From: Sphaerulina vaccinii
Lineage: Eukaryota; Ascomycota; Dothideomycetes; Mycosphaerellales; Mycosphaerellaceae
NCBI GenBank assembly: GCA_022570795.1
Contig: JAKUDP010000002.1
Coordinates: 3,257,632 to 3,321,631, forward strand
DNA length: 64,000 bases
Reading direction: 5' to 3'
This document shows positions 1 to 10,018 of this stretch, piece by piece (within the stretch, counting starts at the first letter, position 1; each line of letters starts with the position of its first letter). A model generated the notes under the pieces. That model saw nothing but the letters and a program-made list of their open reading frames with translations, searched no databases and was not told where the DNA came from. The position numbers and the translations under genes are program-made.

Positions 1-795
1 GGCGACGGCGATGGTTCCTGCTGGCGGTGGAGATCGCACAAGATGAGGGACAACCAATACTCCTGCACTCTTTGTTTCGGTCCAAGGAGAGTCGCATCCG
101 GTCAATGACGTCCAGCTCCAAGAAATATCACTGTACTGAGGAAGAAGTCAGTATCAACAGTATGAATTGCAGCGGTATGGGTATGGACTGGTATGGCCAA
201 GGCAATGTGGTCCAGATCGTGCTTGCGATGTTGCGTGCTCTGGCTGCCCAAGCGCTGCCGATCACTGACTCTTCCGCGCCTTGGCTGAGCTGAGCTGAGA
301 TGGAGAACCCTTTCGACTTGACCCGTCAACCTGCTGAACAATCACCACGATATGAGTGGCAAGGAAGAGCAGGAAGACGACAGTACTGCACCATGAACAG
401 GTCTACGGCATCTCTTCCTTTAGAGACGGTCAGACGCTCCGATGTATAAAGCAGGAACGGTCACGATGTACTGAAGTACCTTGAGAGGTCGTCACAAGGC
501 CGCCGGTGTGCCAGCCACCCCTTATATCCAGCTTACTATTTCACAGACCGCTCTTCTCTATCAACGGTGATAGAATTTGATGCAGACGCTGAACTTCAGA
601 CCATGGCCCAGTGGGACTCCAAGATCCTGAATACATGCTCGAAAGGTCTGCCTTGAGCGCTGCCAGTGTGCTTGCCCACTGTGAGGCTGCAAGGACAGGG
701 ATGTTGTCTCACCTGTATTGCAACGGAGCTGGCTGCTGGAAAGCAGACGTCTTCTTGTAGACTTGTACACACTCAACATTAAGAAACGCGAAACG
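1..795. other. no supportable gene
   Basis: The window opens here. Short open frames exist on both strands, but none has protein-like composition, homology I recognise or a consistent splice pattern. Part of it should be the promoter of the gene starting at 796. Confidence 0.5.
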
Positions 796-1467
796 ATGTC
801 GGGAAAGCTCACTCGCGTACTCACCAAAGTCCCAGGTCTTACCAGTCCACCCTCTTACACGTACTTTTTCAAGAAAGCCCTAGAAGCGAAGGAGAACAGA
901 AAGGCCATCGTAGAGCATGGCAAGTCGGCTATAGACGCAGAGTACGAAAGACTTTTGAAGGCAAGCATGGAGGCAAATCGTGTTGCGGAGCTCATGAAAG
1001 AGGTAATCCCAGCAGCCACGATCTGATTTCTCCTCATTCTGACACACGACATAGACCGAGAGTCCAGGCATCCTCTATAAATGGCAAAACTTCTACAACA
1101 AGTATTCAGTGGCAACGAAAATGTCAGCTGCGAAAGCTGCCACTTCTGTTAACTCCGCAGGCTTGAAGCTGCCAATGATTGCAAATGGCAGAGATGCCTG
1201 GAAGTTCCAAACTTACAAGGACTTTGCGAAGAGAACGAAAAAGATGAATGCAGATGTTACATTTACGAAGGAGCTCATGGACGACGCATTTCGGGCAGCT
1301 GTCGAAAGGATAGCTTCTGGGAAGATCGGGTCGAGTTCAACAGACAAGAAAGACATAGCCAGGGTATGTCTCTCGCACGCAACATGTGAGAGAAGTGCTA
1401 GACTGACATGTGGCAGTGCTTAGGGAAGGAGTCGGATCAATACTGGAAAGACCGAGCATCCTCGTGA
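796..1467 (+). CDS. hypothetical protein, first copy of a tandem paralog pair
   Basis: Proposed exons are 796-1002, 1055-1363 and 1417-1467, giving 188 aa. Both introns (52 and 53 bp) carry CTGAC branch sites and the phases close. The last exon, encoding CLGKES..YWKDR, is only 51 bp and is found only by splicing. The N-terminus contains PPSY followed by a basic helix-like stretch (ENRKAIVEHGKSAID); the middle contains ELMDDAFRAAV. The next gene (1666-2387) has the same three-exon layout and the same landmarks in the same order, so the pair arose by tandem duplication. No signal peptide or membrane segment is visible. I recognise no family. The soluble, charged, helix-rich composition is all that can be said about function. 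The shared splice architecture is the main support for calling it real. Confidence 0.65.
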
Positions 1468-1665
1468 GGTCTTGGTTCTGTACCAATCGCTGCAGACATC
1501 TGGGTATTCATCGGGTTACACAAGCCAGAGCGGACTCCGCAGCGAAGTGGACCCCTGAGGCATGCAAGGATCATCACCACATTAGGCGCCAGAGGCCGGT
1601 TGGAGCATGATCTTATCTTGATACAATTGGACCTCTGTTCTGCCTGTTCTCAATAACGACGCGAA

Positions 1666-2387
1666 ATGTCCGGAAGACTGCCCGCAGCAGCTGGCAATCT
1701 ATTACCCAAGATCCCTAAGTTGAACCGACCACCATCATACGCCAGTTTCATCAGGACGGTCCTAAGAGCACCAGAAAACAAAAAAGCGCTCGCAGCACAC
1801 GGGAAAGCAGCTATCGATGATGCATTCGAACGCCGTGTAAGAGCGGAGCGCCTTGGAGAAGGCCAAGTCAGCGAATTGCTGAAAGAGGTGATTCCGTCAC
1901 CTTGCACACAACGTTGAGTTCACAACCTGACCACGAGTAACAGAGCACATTCCAAGCTGCAATAACTCTCTGGGATCGATGGTCAGCCGATAAGTTCCCA
2001 AACGCAGCCATCATAGCTTCCACGACGAGGACTGAAGGGCTGAACTTGCCAGAAGTCGGCAACGATCCCAAAGATGGGCTCAGCGGAGCAACCAGAGATG
2101 GATGGACGCGTCAAAAGTACGCAGATTTCGCAAACAAAGTGCTGAAGAGGAACCCGGCTGTACGATTCGACAAGGAACTTATGGATGATGCTTTCAGTGC
2201 CGCTGTCAACAAGGCAAAACGCAGGAAAGGAAGGACGACTAGTGCTAAGGATGAAAAGGAGATTGTGAGGGTAAGGAGTGGCTTTGGCGCATACAGTGCA
2301 TGTGAATCTCTGCTGACGCTTCTTTAGTGCTTAGGAAAGGAGTCTAAGGAGTACTGGAATGACCGAGATGAGCCTGATGGGAGTTGA
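1666..2387 (+). CDS. hypothetical protein, second copy of a tandem paralog pair
   Basis: Proposed exons are 1666-1887, 1944-2270 and 2328-2387, giving 202 aa. Introns are 56 and 57 bp with CCTGACC and GCTGACG branch sites. The first donor is GTGATT, which is less usual than the GTAATC at the equivalent place in the upstream copy. Landmarks match the 796-1467 gene in order: MSG start, PPSY, a helix with HGKAAID, KELMDDAFSAAV, and a last exon reading CLGKES..YWNDR. Introns sit at identical phases and identical alignment positions in both copies. The amino-acid sequences have diverged widely, so the duplication is old. Product function is unknown; no domain is recognised. Start chosen because it aligns with the MSG start of the first copy. 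Confidence 0.65.
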
Positions 2388-2841
2388 CCAAGTGAACATG
2401 TTACAAAACAATGGCTGCTTCTTGTTCTCGCCCGAGCAAGTGGCTGTGGAACTTGTTCACACAAGGCCATGGCCTTTGTTCTCTCGCTGTGACTATGGCA
2501 ATAAGCTCGCTGGCATGGCGCGGTACAGTTGAGATAACTAGTCAGAGATGAACTAACTGCTCTGGTTCTGAGCAGACGCAGCGCCCTGGAACGTTACAGG
2601 TGGCGCTCTTCTGACCATGAAGCAAGTCCGGCATACTGACTACTAAATAGTGAATAGTCTTAGTGGCACTGCTACTCTGAAATCACATACCATACGGTGG
2701 ACCATCAGGTAGAAAAGAAGGAATCAGTGCTCGGAAACACAATACCTGCATATCCATTGCTATCACCTCGACCTCAAGTGACTATCCCATCAACCAGCTA
2801 ACCCAGCTAACGAATCCTCTGACTAACTCAAACAACAAACC
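2388..2841. other. intergenic, nothing seen
   Basis: About 450 bp without a convincing frame. It ends in a C/A-rich leader just before the ATG at 2842 (caaaccATGG context), consistent with a fungal promoter and 5' UTR. Confidence 0.5.
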
Positions 2842-3236
2842 ATGGCAAGCGGACAATTCGGCCAAAACTCCTACTACTTCCCCAACGGCTACGGCTCTCG
2901 CTTCGGCATGCTCGGCAACCAAGTCACTCCCTGGGAAGACGGCGGCCGTTGGCGTGACAGTGGCTATGATTGGCACAGTCTGCCATCCTCTGAGAACTAC
3001 CCCAATGCTGCAGGTGATTCAGAGTGGATGGAGCAATGGATGAACAACTACTCATGCCAGCCAAGATCCTTCCTGCACAGCAACCAAATCGTGGTGGAGC
3101 GGCGTTTGATACGTGGGATCTGAATACTGGTCAACAGACGGCTGAGCTGACGCCTTATGGGGTTGAATGGGCGAGTTTTGGGGTGCCGTTGTGGGGTGGT
3201 CATACTTATGAGTTTGACTTTGATTCTGACTGGTAG
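2842..3236 (+). CDS. small G/Y/W-rich hypothetical protein
   Basis: ATG in a strong context (accATGG). The protein begins MASGQFGQN and is rich in Gly, Tyr, Trp and Asn. The frame breaks near 3123, but removing a 47-bp GT..AG intron at 3014-3060 joins it in phase to a second open frame ending in TYEFDFDSDW and a stop at 3234-3236, giving 115 aa. No signal peptide, membrane segment or known domain. A stretch at 3735-3971 repeats the SGQFG opening and a YDW motif, suggesting a paralog. The intron has no strong branch site, so the exon join is plausible rather than certain. An alternative is a 93-aa unspliced protein ending at 3123. Confidence 0.45.
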
Positions 3237-3734
3237 ACTCAACTGAGTGTTGGAGTTGGGGTTTGGTGTATGTAGTACGAATAGTGGATTGAAATTGATA
3301 CTAAGTCTCTCGTCTTTCTCTGTGAACTGCCATGTTCTATGCCATTTCGTATTTGATCGTCCTCCTGATGTATCCTGAGACAATGAAGCATAGTCGTGTT
3401 CACTCGCATCGCTTGCTGTATCAAGCATCTGCATCTCCAACGTACACCACGCCGACAAAGTTACGTTAGGAGCAAAGTCGAGTCATGGGCCGAACATCAG
3501 AGAGGAGGCATACATAACCAAGCCACCCTCTCGACTCCCTCGGCACCCACTAAGCTCTCAATGAAAGTACTTCGGGTCCAGTATAGATGATAGCCAGTGC
3601 TCAGAGACAAAACTCGCTCGGATGCAGCATCGTAGAATGTTGAAGATAGCGTTCGATGCTCGCAGGTTTGCTCGCCACACAGTGAACCTCTCCATGATGA
3701 ATGTCTCCAGTGGCACTACTGTCCCATACAATAG

Positions 3735-3971
3735 AGAATTGAACAGCGGCATACAAGTACCCAGTCCTCAGGACAATTCGGAGTCTGGGACCCGAGGAGT
3801 GGTGCACAATTTGGGATTTCAGGAAGTGAGTATGGGGTGCAGGATCCAAGACGGCAGCAGTTGGACAGGGAATGGGATCGGGTTGTTAATACGCCGAACC
3901 GGTATGAAAGAGCTCGTTGGGAACGTTGTAATGGTGGGAATTACGATTGGGATCGAATGTGTTATGAGTAG
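3735..3971 (+). CDS. possible exon or relic related to the 2842-3236 gene
   Basis: A 78-codon open frame without an ATG at its beginning. It contains SSGQFGVWDP, a second QFG, several Arg/Trp-rich turns and GGNYDWDRM before a TAG at 3969-3971. The SGQFG block and the YDW motif are shared with the gene at 2842. A first exon carrying the start would have to lie upstream through an intron I could not place, or the copy may be broken. No function can be proposed. Listed because its composition matches the neighbouring gene and not random sequence. Confidence 0.25.
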   Translation, partial: RIEQRHTSTQSSGQFGVWDPRSGAQFGISGSEYGVQDPRRQQLDREWDRVVNTPNRYERARWERCNGGNYDWDRMCYE

Positions 3972-4222
3972 GGTAGGGTGTGATCTGGCTTGTACAGCTG
4001 CACTTTGATATCTGCTAAGTATGAGCAGTCTCTGCTGCAGCTTCAGAAGTCCCGATTCAAGCTTCGTTCTCTATGCGCGTTACACGCTGACTTCTGTTGA
4101 ACCACGAATTACCACAGATGCGAGTGGGGACCTCTTAGCTTTGTGTGTAGTGATGTCTCGCTACGATGCGTCCGTGCCGTCCGCTGACCTTGCGAGGCCT
4201 GCAGGGGTACCAACGAGAGTGA

Positions 4223-5035
4223 TCACTGACTGTACGCAGGTGGGGCGTTCTGCGACTCTTCTCGATGTGTCTCGCCAGTCCTGTCGTTGCTCTCCAGTCC
4301 TGCGATCCATGCGCTCTGTTGGCGCTTCTCGTCAAGCCAAGGTTTGTGAATCGGTGGCGACTGCTGAAGCTGTTCTTCAATGTCGCCACGCTGAGCCTCG
4401 CCGGTGGAATTCCGAGACCCGTCGTCTTGTGGACCTGGCTCCAAGCTTGGTCGCGACTCCATCATTGGCATGTCGGCACCTCGCATCTGTCTCTTGGCCT
4501 CCTTTCTTGCCTTCCTGTTCCTCCAGCTCTGCTTGAGTGCCTTACACCTCCATACCACGCTCTGACAGAAGCTAAACATCCAGAGTCCTAGACAGACCAA
4601 GCCGACAGTGACAGCATGATTCATCTTCTTCTCATCCGCCAGCTCTGGTCGGTCTTTGTTGCCCAAACCGTCATCAACCCAGTACAGCGTGCCGAAGTAG
4701 CCAGCCTGTGAAGCCCATAGTATAGCGATCGCAAAGTCTAATGATAGTCTGAGAGTGTGGTACTTGACGTTGACGAATGCGCACCAGATGCAGACCAGGA
4801 TGGAGAGCGCTGCGACGACTTCGGCGTAGATCCAGGCGGATGGCGCGTGCACGTTCGCTGCTGTGAAGGCTCGAAGATCGCGGCTGTACAGAACCATTGT
4901 TGTAAGAGCGAGAGCGAATTGCAAGATGCGAACTCCAAGGCGGAACCTGAGGTCTTGAGATGTGCTTCGATACCAGCTTGCGAAGTAGCGGACGATCGGC
5001 GAGGCTCGCTGAGGTTGGGAGGCCTGAGAGGCCAT
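4223..5035 (-). CDS. MARVEL-like four-TM membrane protein with C-terminal PPAY motif
   Basis: Single-exon gene of 270 aa. The start MASQASQ is in a good context (cactATGGCC); an upstream in-frame Met would add 27 residues that read like 5' UTR. Four hydrophobic segments are visible: about residues 36-52, 67-87, 98-122 (containing AILWASQAGYFGTLYW) and 145-165, followed by a basic stop-transfer (RNRKARKEAKRQ) and a long polar tail. This is the layout of fungal MARVEL-domain proteins of the plasma membrane or eisosome type. The tail ends NAPPAYSQ; PPAY is a PY motif of the type bound by WW domains of Rsp5/NEDD4 ubiquitin ligases, so endocytic control is a reasonable inference. Family assignment rests on topology and length, not on a diagnostic residue. 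Confidence 0.7.
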   Translation of the reverse strand: MASQASQPQRASPIVRYFASWYRSTSQDLRFRLGVRILQFALALTTMVLYSRDLRAFTAANVHAPSAWIYAEVVAALSILVCIWCAFVNVKYHTLRLSLDFAIAILWASQAGYFGTLYWVDDGLGNKDRPELADEKKMNHAVTVGLVCLGLWMFSFCQSVVWRCKALKQSWRNRKARKEAKRQMRGADMPMMESRPSLEPGPQDDGSRNSTGEAQRGDIEEQLQQSPPIHKPWLDEKRQQSAWIAGLESNDRTGETHREESQNAPPAYSQ

Positions 5036-5538
5036 AGTGAAGCTGCTGTTGCTCTTCTCGGACCTGATTGTGTGAGTCGTGGATTTGCTCTCGTTCTGGT
5101 GTTGCGGTGTAAGCAAAGGATTGAGAGGTCCAACGAAGGAGGGAAATTCTGTGGAATCTGAAAGATGGCAAGCAAAGTATCCAGACAGCGTAGGCAGCAG
5201 GATTCAACGGTATATATGGAGAATGAGCGACGCGGAGGCCCGCAGACACAGCGGAGCGAGAAGGAGATCTCGTATTGCAGATGTATACGTGCGTTGCCGT
5301 AGGGCTGAGCGAATACGAGGCTGCGAGGTCACGTGTTACTCGCACAATGCTCTTGGTTCGCATCATGGATGTTGAGCGCATGAGTAAGTTCCGGAGCCAC
5401 TTGCAACACGATAATCTGTGGGTCGTTTGATGTGTGTTGGCTCCAATAGCATAATGGATCAGTGTGAACATCGGACAGGTTGGTGGCTTTTGGTGAGGCG
5501 ACAGCAGATGGAATGTGTGGGACTGGACAGACTCTTGG

Positions 5539-7236
5539 TCAACGATAGGACCTGTGTGGGAGAGCCGACGGGGCATACTGAGGATGGGCTAAACGGTCGT
5601 TGACGCGGTCTGTAATGTATTTGAGATTGATCATGGTGACAGTGGTTCCCATAACAAGATTCTTGGCTGCCGAGATTTCCACTGTCGCAACCGGACTTGT
5701 GCGAATCGACTGTACTGCTTCTGTGCCGCCTGTCGAATACTCTTCCAACTTGAGCCAGTCATCTCGCGAATCTCCAGTGCCAGGACGATGTTGTCCAGGT
5801 ATCAATTTCACAAAGTGTCTTTGTCTGCTTTGCACTAGCCTCCCATGTTGCCATGACGAGTCACCCAGAGTAGCTTCGAGCTTCAAAGTGACGTAGAAAC
5901 CCTCCATGCTGGTCCACTCAATGAAGCCCTTCTCCTTGGGATTGCCTGCTGGCCAGTACATGACACCGGTGTTCGCATTATACCTTTCCGCAGGCCATAC
6001 CGACGAGACCGTGAATCTGGCAGAGAAGTCGCCACTTAGCGTAATGCAAAAGTAGAAACCATCGCCCTGTGATGGATTGCTGTGGTTTGAATCTGCATGC
6101 CTTACCAACAAGATAGTCTCTCTTGCGAGGTCTCGTACCTGTTCTCGAGGTACCAACACGTGCCGTGCGTTTGCATATGTGCGCAGCATCAGCATCTTCA
6201 TCAGGCCATTTGTATTGTGGAGCTCCCGGTTGTGAGAGGGGGCGGCAGTGGCTGTCTCGATAGCAATGTATCCAGAAAGATCGTCCTCGTATCTGCAATT
6301 GAAGACAGCATACTTCTTGCCTTGCGACTGCCACACCGGCAACGCGATACGAATGCCAGCATTTGTCATGTCGAACGAGTCACGAGGATCACCGGAGCAT
6401 GGTGTGATTCTTCTCGCGTCGAGGAAATCTCTTGGGGAACCCGCAAGTGTTTGGTGTGTGGTCTCCGCTCCACGACTAGGCATCCACAAAAACAGCGAAT
6501 GATCAGTAGAACACTTCATGATTTCTTCCTGCAGTCTCCGAAACGCCTTTGCACGTCCTTCTCCGTACAGCAGTGGCATGTTGACATTGAAAATGCCGAG
6601 TAAGCAATAGGCTTGGTCTTCTGGCCGTGTGGTCTGCCTCTGCGCAGCCCATGACATTCGTTTGGCAATGCTCGTGTTCCTAAGATATTCAGAGTCCTCG
6701 AGCACATATTCACTGATGCCTGTGAGCTGTCGCAGATAGTACAGAAGCTTGCGTATGCTCCCAATAAATGTCCAGTCAAGTCCGTAGAAGTCGATTCGAC
6801 GCGATGCTATGAGCTCCTGAAGTGTCCATCCGCGAGTGAACCATTTGCTGTGTCGCAAAGCGGCGGTCAGCGCTGGGCCCTCAAGACTCGAGGAAACTCT
6901 GGCAGAGTACTCTGGCAAGTACGCGTAGCAGACTTTTGCATCCTGATACCATCGAAACATCGAATTGATGGCCTCAGACAGTTCGGCGCTGGAAGACTTG
7001 TCAATGCAGCATGTGTCGATCCAAACATAACTCAGTGAGTCCTGCACAGCTTGTTTGCAAGCGTATACGATCTTCTCTTATCCAGATTTCAGCTTGGCTG
7101 AGTTCGGCGTCTTCATGTCCTGGAATGTGACCTCGTCTTCCCGCCATGTGTGCGAAAGGATCGCATAGCCCTGCTTTGCTGCATCTTCGTCCCACATCCA
7201 TTCCAGTTCCTGAGTTTGAGCCTGGAGAAGCCACAT
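5539..7236 (-). CDS. HET-domain (heterokaryon incompatibility) protein interrupted by an in-frame TAA
   Basis: HET proteins act in non-self recognition and vegetative incompatibility. All three HET blocks are present. Block 1 (GYAILSHTWREDEVTFQDM) is encoded from about 7166 down to 7110. Block 2 (YVWIDTCCIDKSSSAELSEA) and block 3 (SKWFTRGWTLQELIA, then FYGLDW) follow further 3'. A start at 7236 (MWLLQAQTQELEWMW) matches the usual HET N-terminus. Codon 53, however, is TAA (7080-7078), in the place where family members have an aromatic residue (SG-Y-EKI context). No donor/acceptor pair around it removes the stop. The remaining frame from 7047 encodes 502 aa but lacks block 1. Either the gene is a recent nonsense allele or the base is an error. 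The C-terminal third is not recognised. Confidence 0.7.
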
Positions 7237-7918
7237 GTTTGCCAGTCTTGTCTACGAGAGGTGCAGCTGAGGCGGGGAAAATGATAAGCTATTGGGTCTT
7301 CGCCAAGCCGCGGCTGAGCTGCAGGTTGCGTGCATGGCGTCGACTTCGTGCTCGACTCTCTTTAGTATACGACAAGTCGTACCGACAGCACTCATTCGAG
7401 ACTGTCGTGGCTCTCGGCTCGGCTGCATCTCTGCCTCCAAACAGCAACCAAGACACTGCAATTCCAGCCAAAGCCCCAAAGACATCGAATTGAGCCTCAG
7501 AGACGGTCCGACGTTTGGTCGCCTGTCGCGAGACTGGCAGTCGGGAGAACGGTCTCTGCTGGCATTGGAAGCGAGTATAGCTTGCAGCCATTGAAGGCCA
7601 ATGGTCCGGTGTGAAAAGTACATCGGAGAGATCGTCAGAGTATTCAGTACAGCATGGCATATGGGGTTTGCCGTCAATGCTAGCTACGTCCTCTTGTAAC
7701 ATATGCGAACTTGCTTCTTGGAATTGGGCAAGTCTTCATGAGAGACGAGGAGGTGGTTGCGATTGATGTCCAGATGTATGTCACTACGATGCAGCTTGCA
7801 TGACCTTGGTGAAGCACGGAGTCCTCGCGCCTTCAATTTGCAACTTCGCTTCGCAATACTGTCCAATCGTGAGGAGCTAAGCCATCAAGCAAGTACCTCG
7901 CATCCAACCGGATAATCC
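7237..7918. other. intergenic, nothing convincing
   Basis: Open frames of up to 141 codons exist on the minus strand but overlap each other in different frames and show no domain, signal or splice logic. Probably the promoter of the HET gene and the 3' flank of the 2EXR-like gene. Confidence 0.4.
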
Positions 7919-8716
7919 TCACTCCGCTAATCGACAAGTTCCGCTTACAGAAATGCTTGGAAACCCTCTCTTTTCGCGAGCTTCGTTCGCATCAATTAGC
8001 CTTTTCCAACCGTCTTCGAAATCGTTCATCTTCAATATCAATGGCACTTCCCCGCTCGCACGATAAGCTCGCCTTGATGCTGTCCAGTCTCGAGAGGTAT
8101 CGCGGAAAGGGTTCATCCCATCCGTGTCGTCGTGGCCCAGCCAGGGGTTGGATACATCAACGTGCTCGAGTCGAGGAAACGCAGATGCGAGCAGTGTTTG
8201 AAGCTTGTACAAAAGCCGTGCGGATGTCTCACCCATGACGACCCTCAGACGAGTAATATTGGGCCAACTGCTGACAGTCGTGAGACATTTCCAGTGGTCG
8301 TGACGACTCCACAGAAGCTCTAAGTTGCGGACATGTTCAGTGTGGTCAATGAGACTTGACGGAGTGGCGCCGAGTTTTGGTGAGAGGCGCAGACGCGTGT
8401 TCCATAGAAGGAGGCCATAGAATTCGTCGCGGACACGTTTGCAAGTAGCGAGCAGACCGAGAGGTCCAGCAGTGTCTTTGGCTAGAGGCGTATCTGGCTG
8501 GAAGATCCATACGCCTTCGTAGCTTCGCGCGACAGCTTCGTAGACTGCATTTCGAACTTCGGCTGGGAGGTCAAGAAACGGTCTCTTGTTCGCGGAGAGC
8601 GATTGTGGTGAAATCTGGAGACCCATCGCGACGGCGAAGGCGGGGTGTAGTACTGAAAGCTGCGGACTGCCGTGAGCCATGTTGTGTATTAGTAGGTGCG
8701 AGTGCCAAGCGTACAT
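7919..8716 (-). CDS. 2EXR / F-box-like domain protein
   Basis: Single-exon frame of 265 aa; an internal Met at 8680 (aacATGGCT) is an equally good start giving 253 aa. Around residue 46 it reads FLDLPAEVRNAVYEAV, the hallmark opening of the fungal 2EXR/F-box-like family (FxxLPxEIRxxIY). This is followed by LLATCKRVRDEFYGLL, the second hallmark block (L..C+.+.E). The C-terminal half has leucine-spaced segments (HVRNLELLW, ITRLRVVMG, PRLEHVDVS) like degenerate leucine-rich repeats. Proteins of this kind are abundant in ascomycetes, and most are uncharacterised; some are presumed ubiquitin-ligase adaptors. The neighbouring gene at 8809-9632 belongs to the same family. Confidence 0.65.
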   Translation of the reverse strand: MYAWHSHLLIHNMAHGSPQLSVLHPAFAVAMGLQISPQSLSANKRPFLDLPAEVRNAVYEAVARSYEGVWIFQPDTPLAKDTAGPLGLLATCKRVRDEFYGLLLWNTRLRLSPKLGATPSSLIDHTEHVRNLELLWSRHDHWKCLTTVSSWPNITRLRVVMGETSARLLYKLQTLLASAFPRLEHVDVSNPWLGHDDTDGMNPFRDTSRDWTASRRAYRASGEVPLILKMNDFEDGWKRLIDANEAREKRGFPSISVSGTCRLAE

Positions 8717-8808
8717 TCAGTGGTACTGGTAGCTAGGTCCACCTTCGCGAGCCTTCCGACAGTAAGGTTTCGCTGTGAGATGGAAATCGCAAGGTGTCCA
8801 GTAGTAAA

Positions 8809-9632
8809 TCAGGTGTTCTCATTGAGTCTTGCTACGTTGTCATTTCCCGCGATCCCTGGCTTTCGATAATGCTCCTTAGGATTGCAGCATTGCGGATAGA
8901 CAACTATACCACACACCGGCCTCGCCACACCCACGAGTGCCTTCAATTTTCGCATCTGCTGCTGGAAGACCGTCACGACCCTTGCCCAGCGAATGATCTT
9001 TGCGTGTTCATCGACCGTAAGCCATCGGCGACTCAGAAGCAATGCGCATATACCGGCACACCCAGGTCCGAACTTCTTCACGGCTGTATTGTCCTCAGAT
9101 GCCCACTCTCTGAAACGTGCGAACAGTTGATCGTTGTGTACAGTAATCTTTCGTAGTCGAGGGACATTGTTCTTCAGCCAGTGAATGCCCATTGCGAAAG
9201 ACACAGAAGTGGTATGCAGCTCAAGTTCCACCAGATTGACCATGGTCTTGAAGCCTTGGGGTTGAAATGTCTCATGTTGAAAGAAATCCCAGTCAACCCG
9301 CAAGCGACGTATATTGTGCAGCAATCGGTTCTCCGAAATTGTCATGATCTTGTTCATGTCTGGTCCGCCAATGAAGCGCACAGGCAGTCTCGATTGCTTG
9401 AAGTAGAAGCGAGACTTCGAGAACACCATCATTAGAGCTTCTCGTCTGATCTGCCAGCAAAGTAGTGTGAGTGCAAAAGGCCCACGCTGAGTATCGGCTC
9501 GACATCGCCGTGAGTAGCGAGAAGCGCCTGGACGGCCAGTTGGTCCGTTGATGTAGAGAACGATTGTGCCGCCAGTGTCTGTCAGGGCATAGCGCCAGAT
9601 CCTGTTAAGCGCCAGATCCTGTTAGGCGCCAT
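8809..9632 (-). pseudogene. 2EXR / F-box-like gene, N-terminally truncated and frameshifted by a 17-bp duplication
   Basis: The open frame from 9432 (MMVFSKSRF) continues upstream without a stop through residues reading IWRYALTDTGGT..LTLLCWQIRREAL, the family hallmark that normally follows the LPxEIRN opening. Just upstream, a 17-bp unit is present twice in direct tandem (9591-9607 and 9608-9624). Seventeen is not a multiple of three, so the duplication throws the frame into a TAA. Mentally collapsing the copies restores an ATG at 9632. The usual LPxEIR block is missing because the Fmc1 gene ends at 9656, so the 5' end was lost. The downstream part has leucine-rich spacing (RRLRVDWDFF, LVELELHTT). 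A gene caller would probably report only 8809-9432 (207 aa). Confidence 0.6.
9591..9624. repeat. perfect 17-bp tandem duplication
   Basis: The unit AGCGCCAGATCCTGTTA occurs twice head to tail with no mismatch, at the 5' end of the 2EXR-like gene. It shifts that gene's reading frame. The perfection implies a recent replication-slippage event. Confidence 0.9.
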
Positions 9633-9655
9633 TTTTTGCTCTGTTAAGACCCGGC

Positions 9656-10018
9656 TCAGGCCTTACCACCGTTTGGATTGCGCCACATATCGTCTGGCAA
9701 GTCCATCCCAACTCGTCTCGCAGTCAATCTCACGCGTTCCTCCTCGGACATGTTCATGCCTGGATTGTAACGCTCGACCAAGGTGGTGTACATGCGTTGC
9801 GCTGCCAAGTACTGCACATATTGCTCTGCCTCCTCGACACGCTTCTCTGCTGGCTTCTGCGCTTGATGTTGTAGTGATGCTGAGTCTGTCTGGTTGGCGA
9901 AGTCGGCACGAATGTGCTTTTGCATTGGCGATGGATTTGCGAGTAGAGAAGGCGAACGCGCTGGTAGCTCGCGCAGGAAGCGGCGGTACAGCGATCGGGC
10001 TTGGACTTGGGCAGACAT
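9656..10018 (-). CDS. fmc1: Fmc1-like mitochondrial LYR protein (F1-ATPase assembly)
   Basis: 120 aa starting MSAQVQARSLYRRFLRELP; a Met three codons upstream is possible but in a weaker context. The LYR motif (S-L-Y-R-R-F) near residue 10 is the signature of the Complex1_LYR/Fmc1 superfamily. The C-terminal half contains YLAAQRMYTTLVERYNPG and SEEERVRLTARRVGMDLP, which I recognise as the conserved Fmc1 tail. In yeast, Fmc1 works with Atp12 in folding and assembly of the F1 sector of ATP synthase in the mitochondrial matrix. Length fits the family. It is divergently oriented to the ABC-A gene across about 1 kb, and it ends 23 bp from the truncated 2EXR-like gene. Confidence 0.8.
   Translation of the reverse strand: MSAQVQARSLYRRFLRELPARSPSLLANPSPMQKHIRADFANQTDSASLQHQAQKPAEKRVEEAEQYVQYLAAQRMYTTLVERYNPGMNMSEEERVRLTARRVGMDLPDDMWRNPNGGKA

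Noticed and set aside
3048..3458. 136-codon minus-strand frame
   Set aside because: Antisense to the 2842-3236 gene, with no domain or composition to support it.
4674..5576. 300-codon minus-strand frame overlapping the MARVEL-like gene
   Set aside because: It runs in another phase of the same strand; the 4223-5035 frame has four clean membrane segments and a sensible start, so this is a shadow.
7252..7702. Two overlapping minus-strand frames of about 140 codons
   Set aside because: They occupy different phases of the same DNA, show no recognisable motif and sit in the expected HET promoter region.
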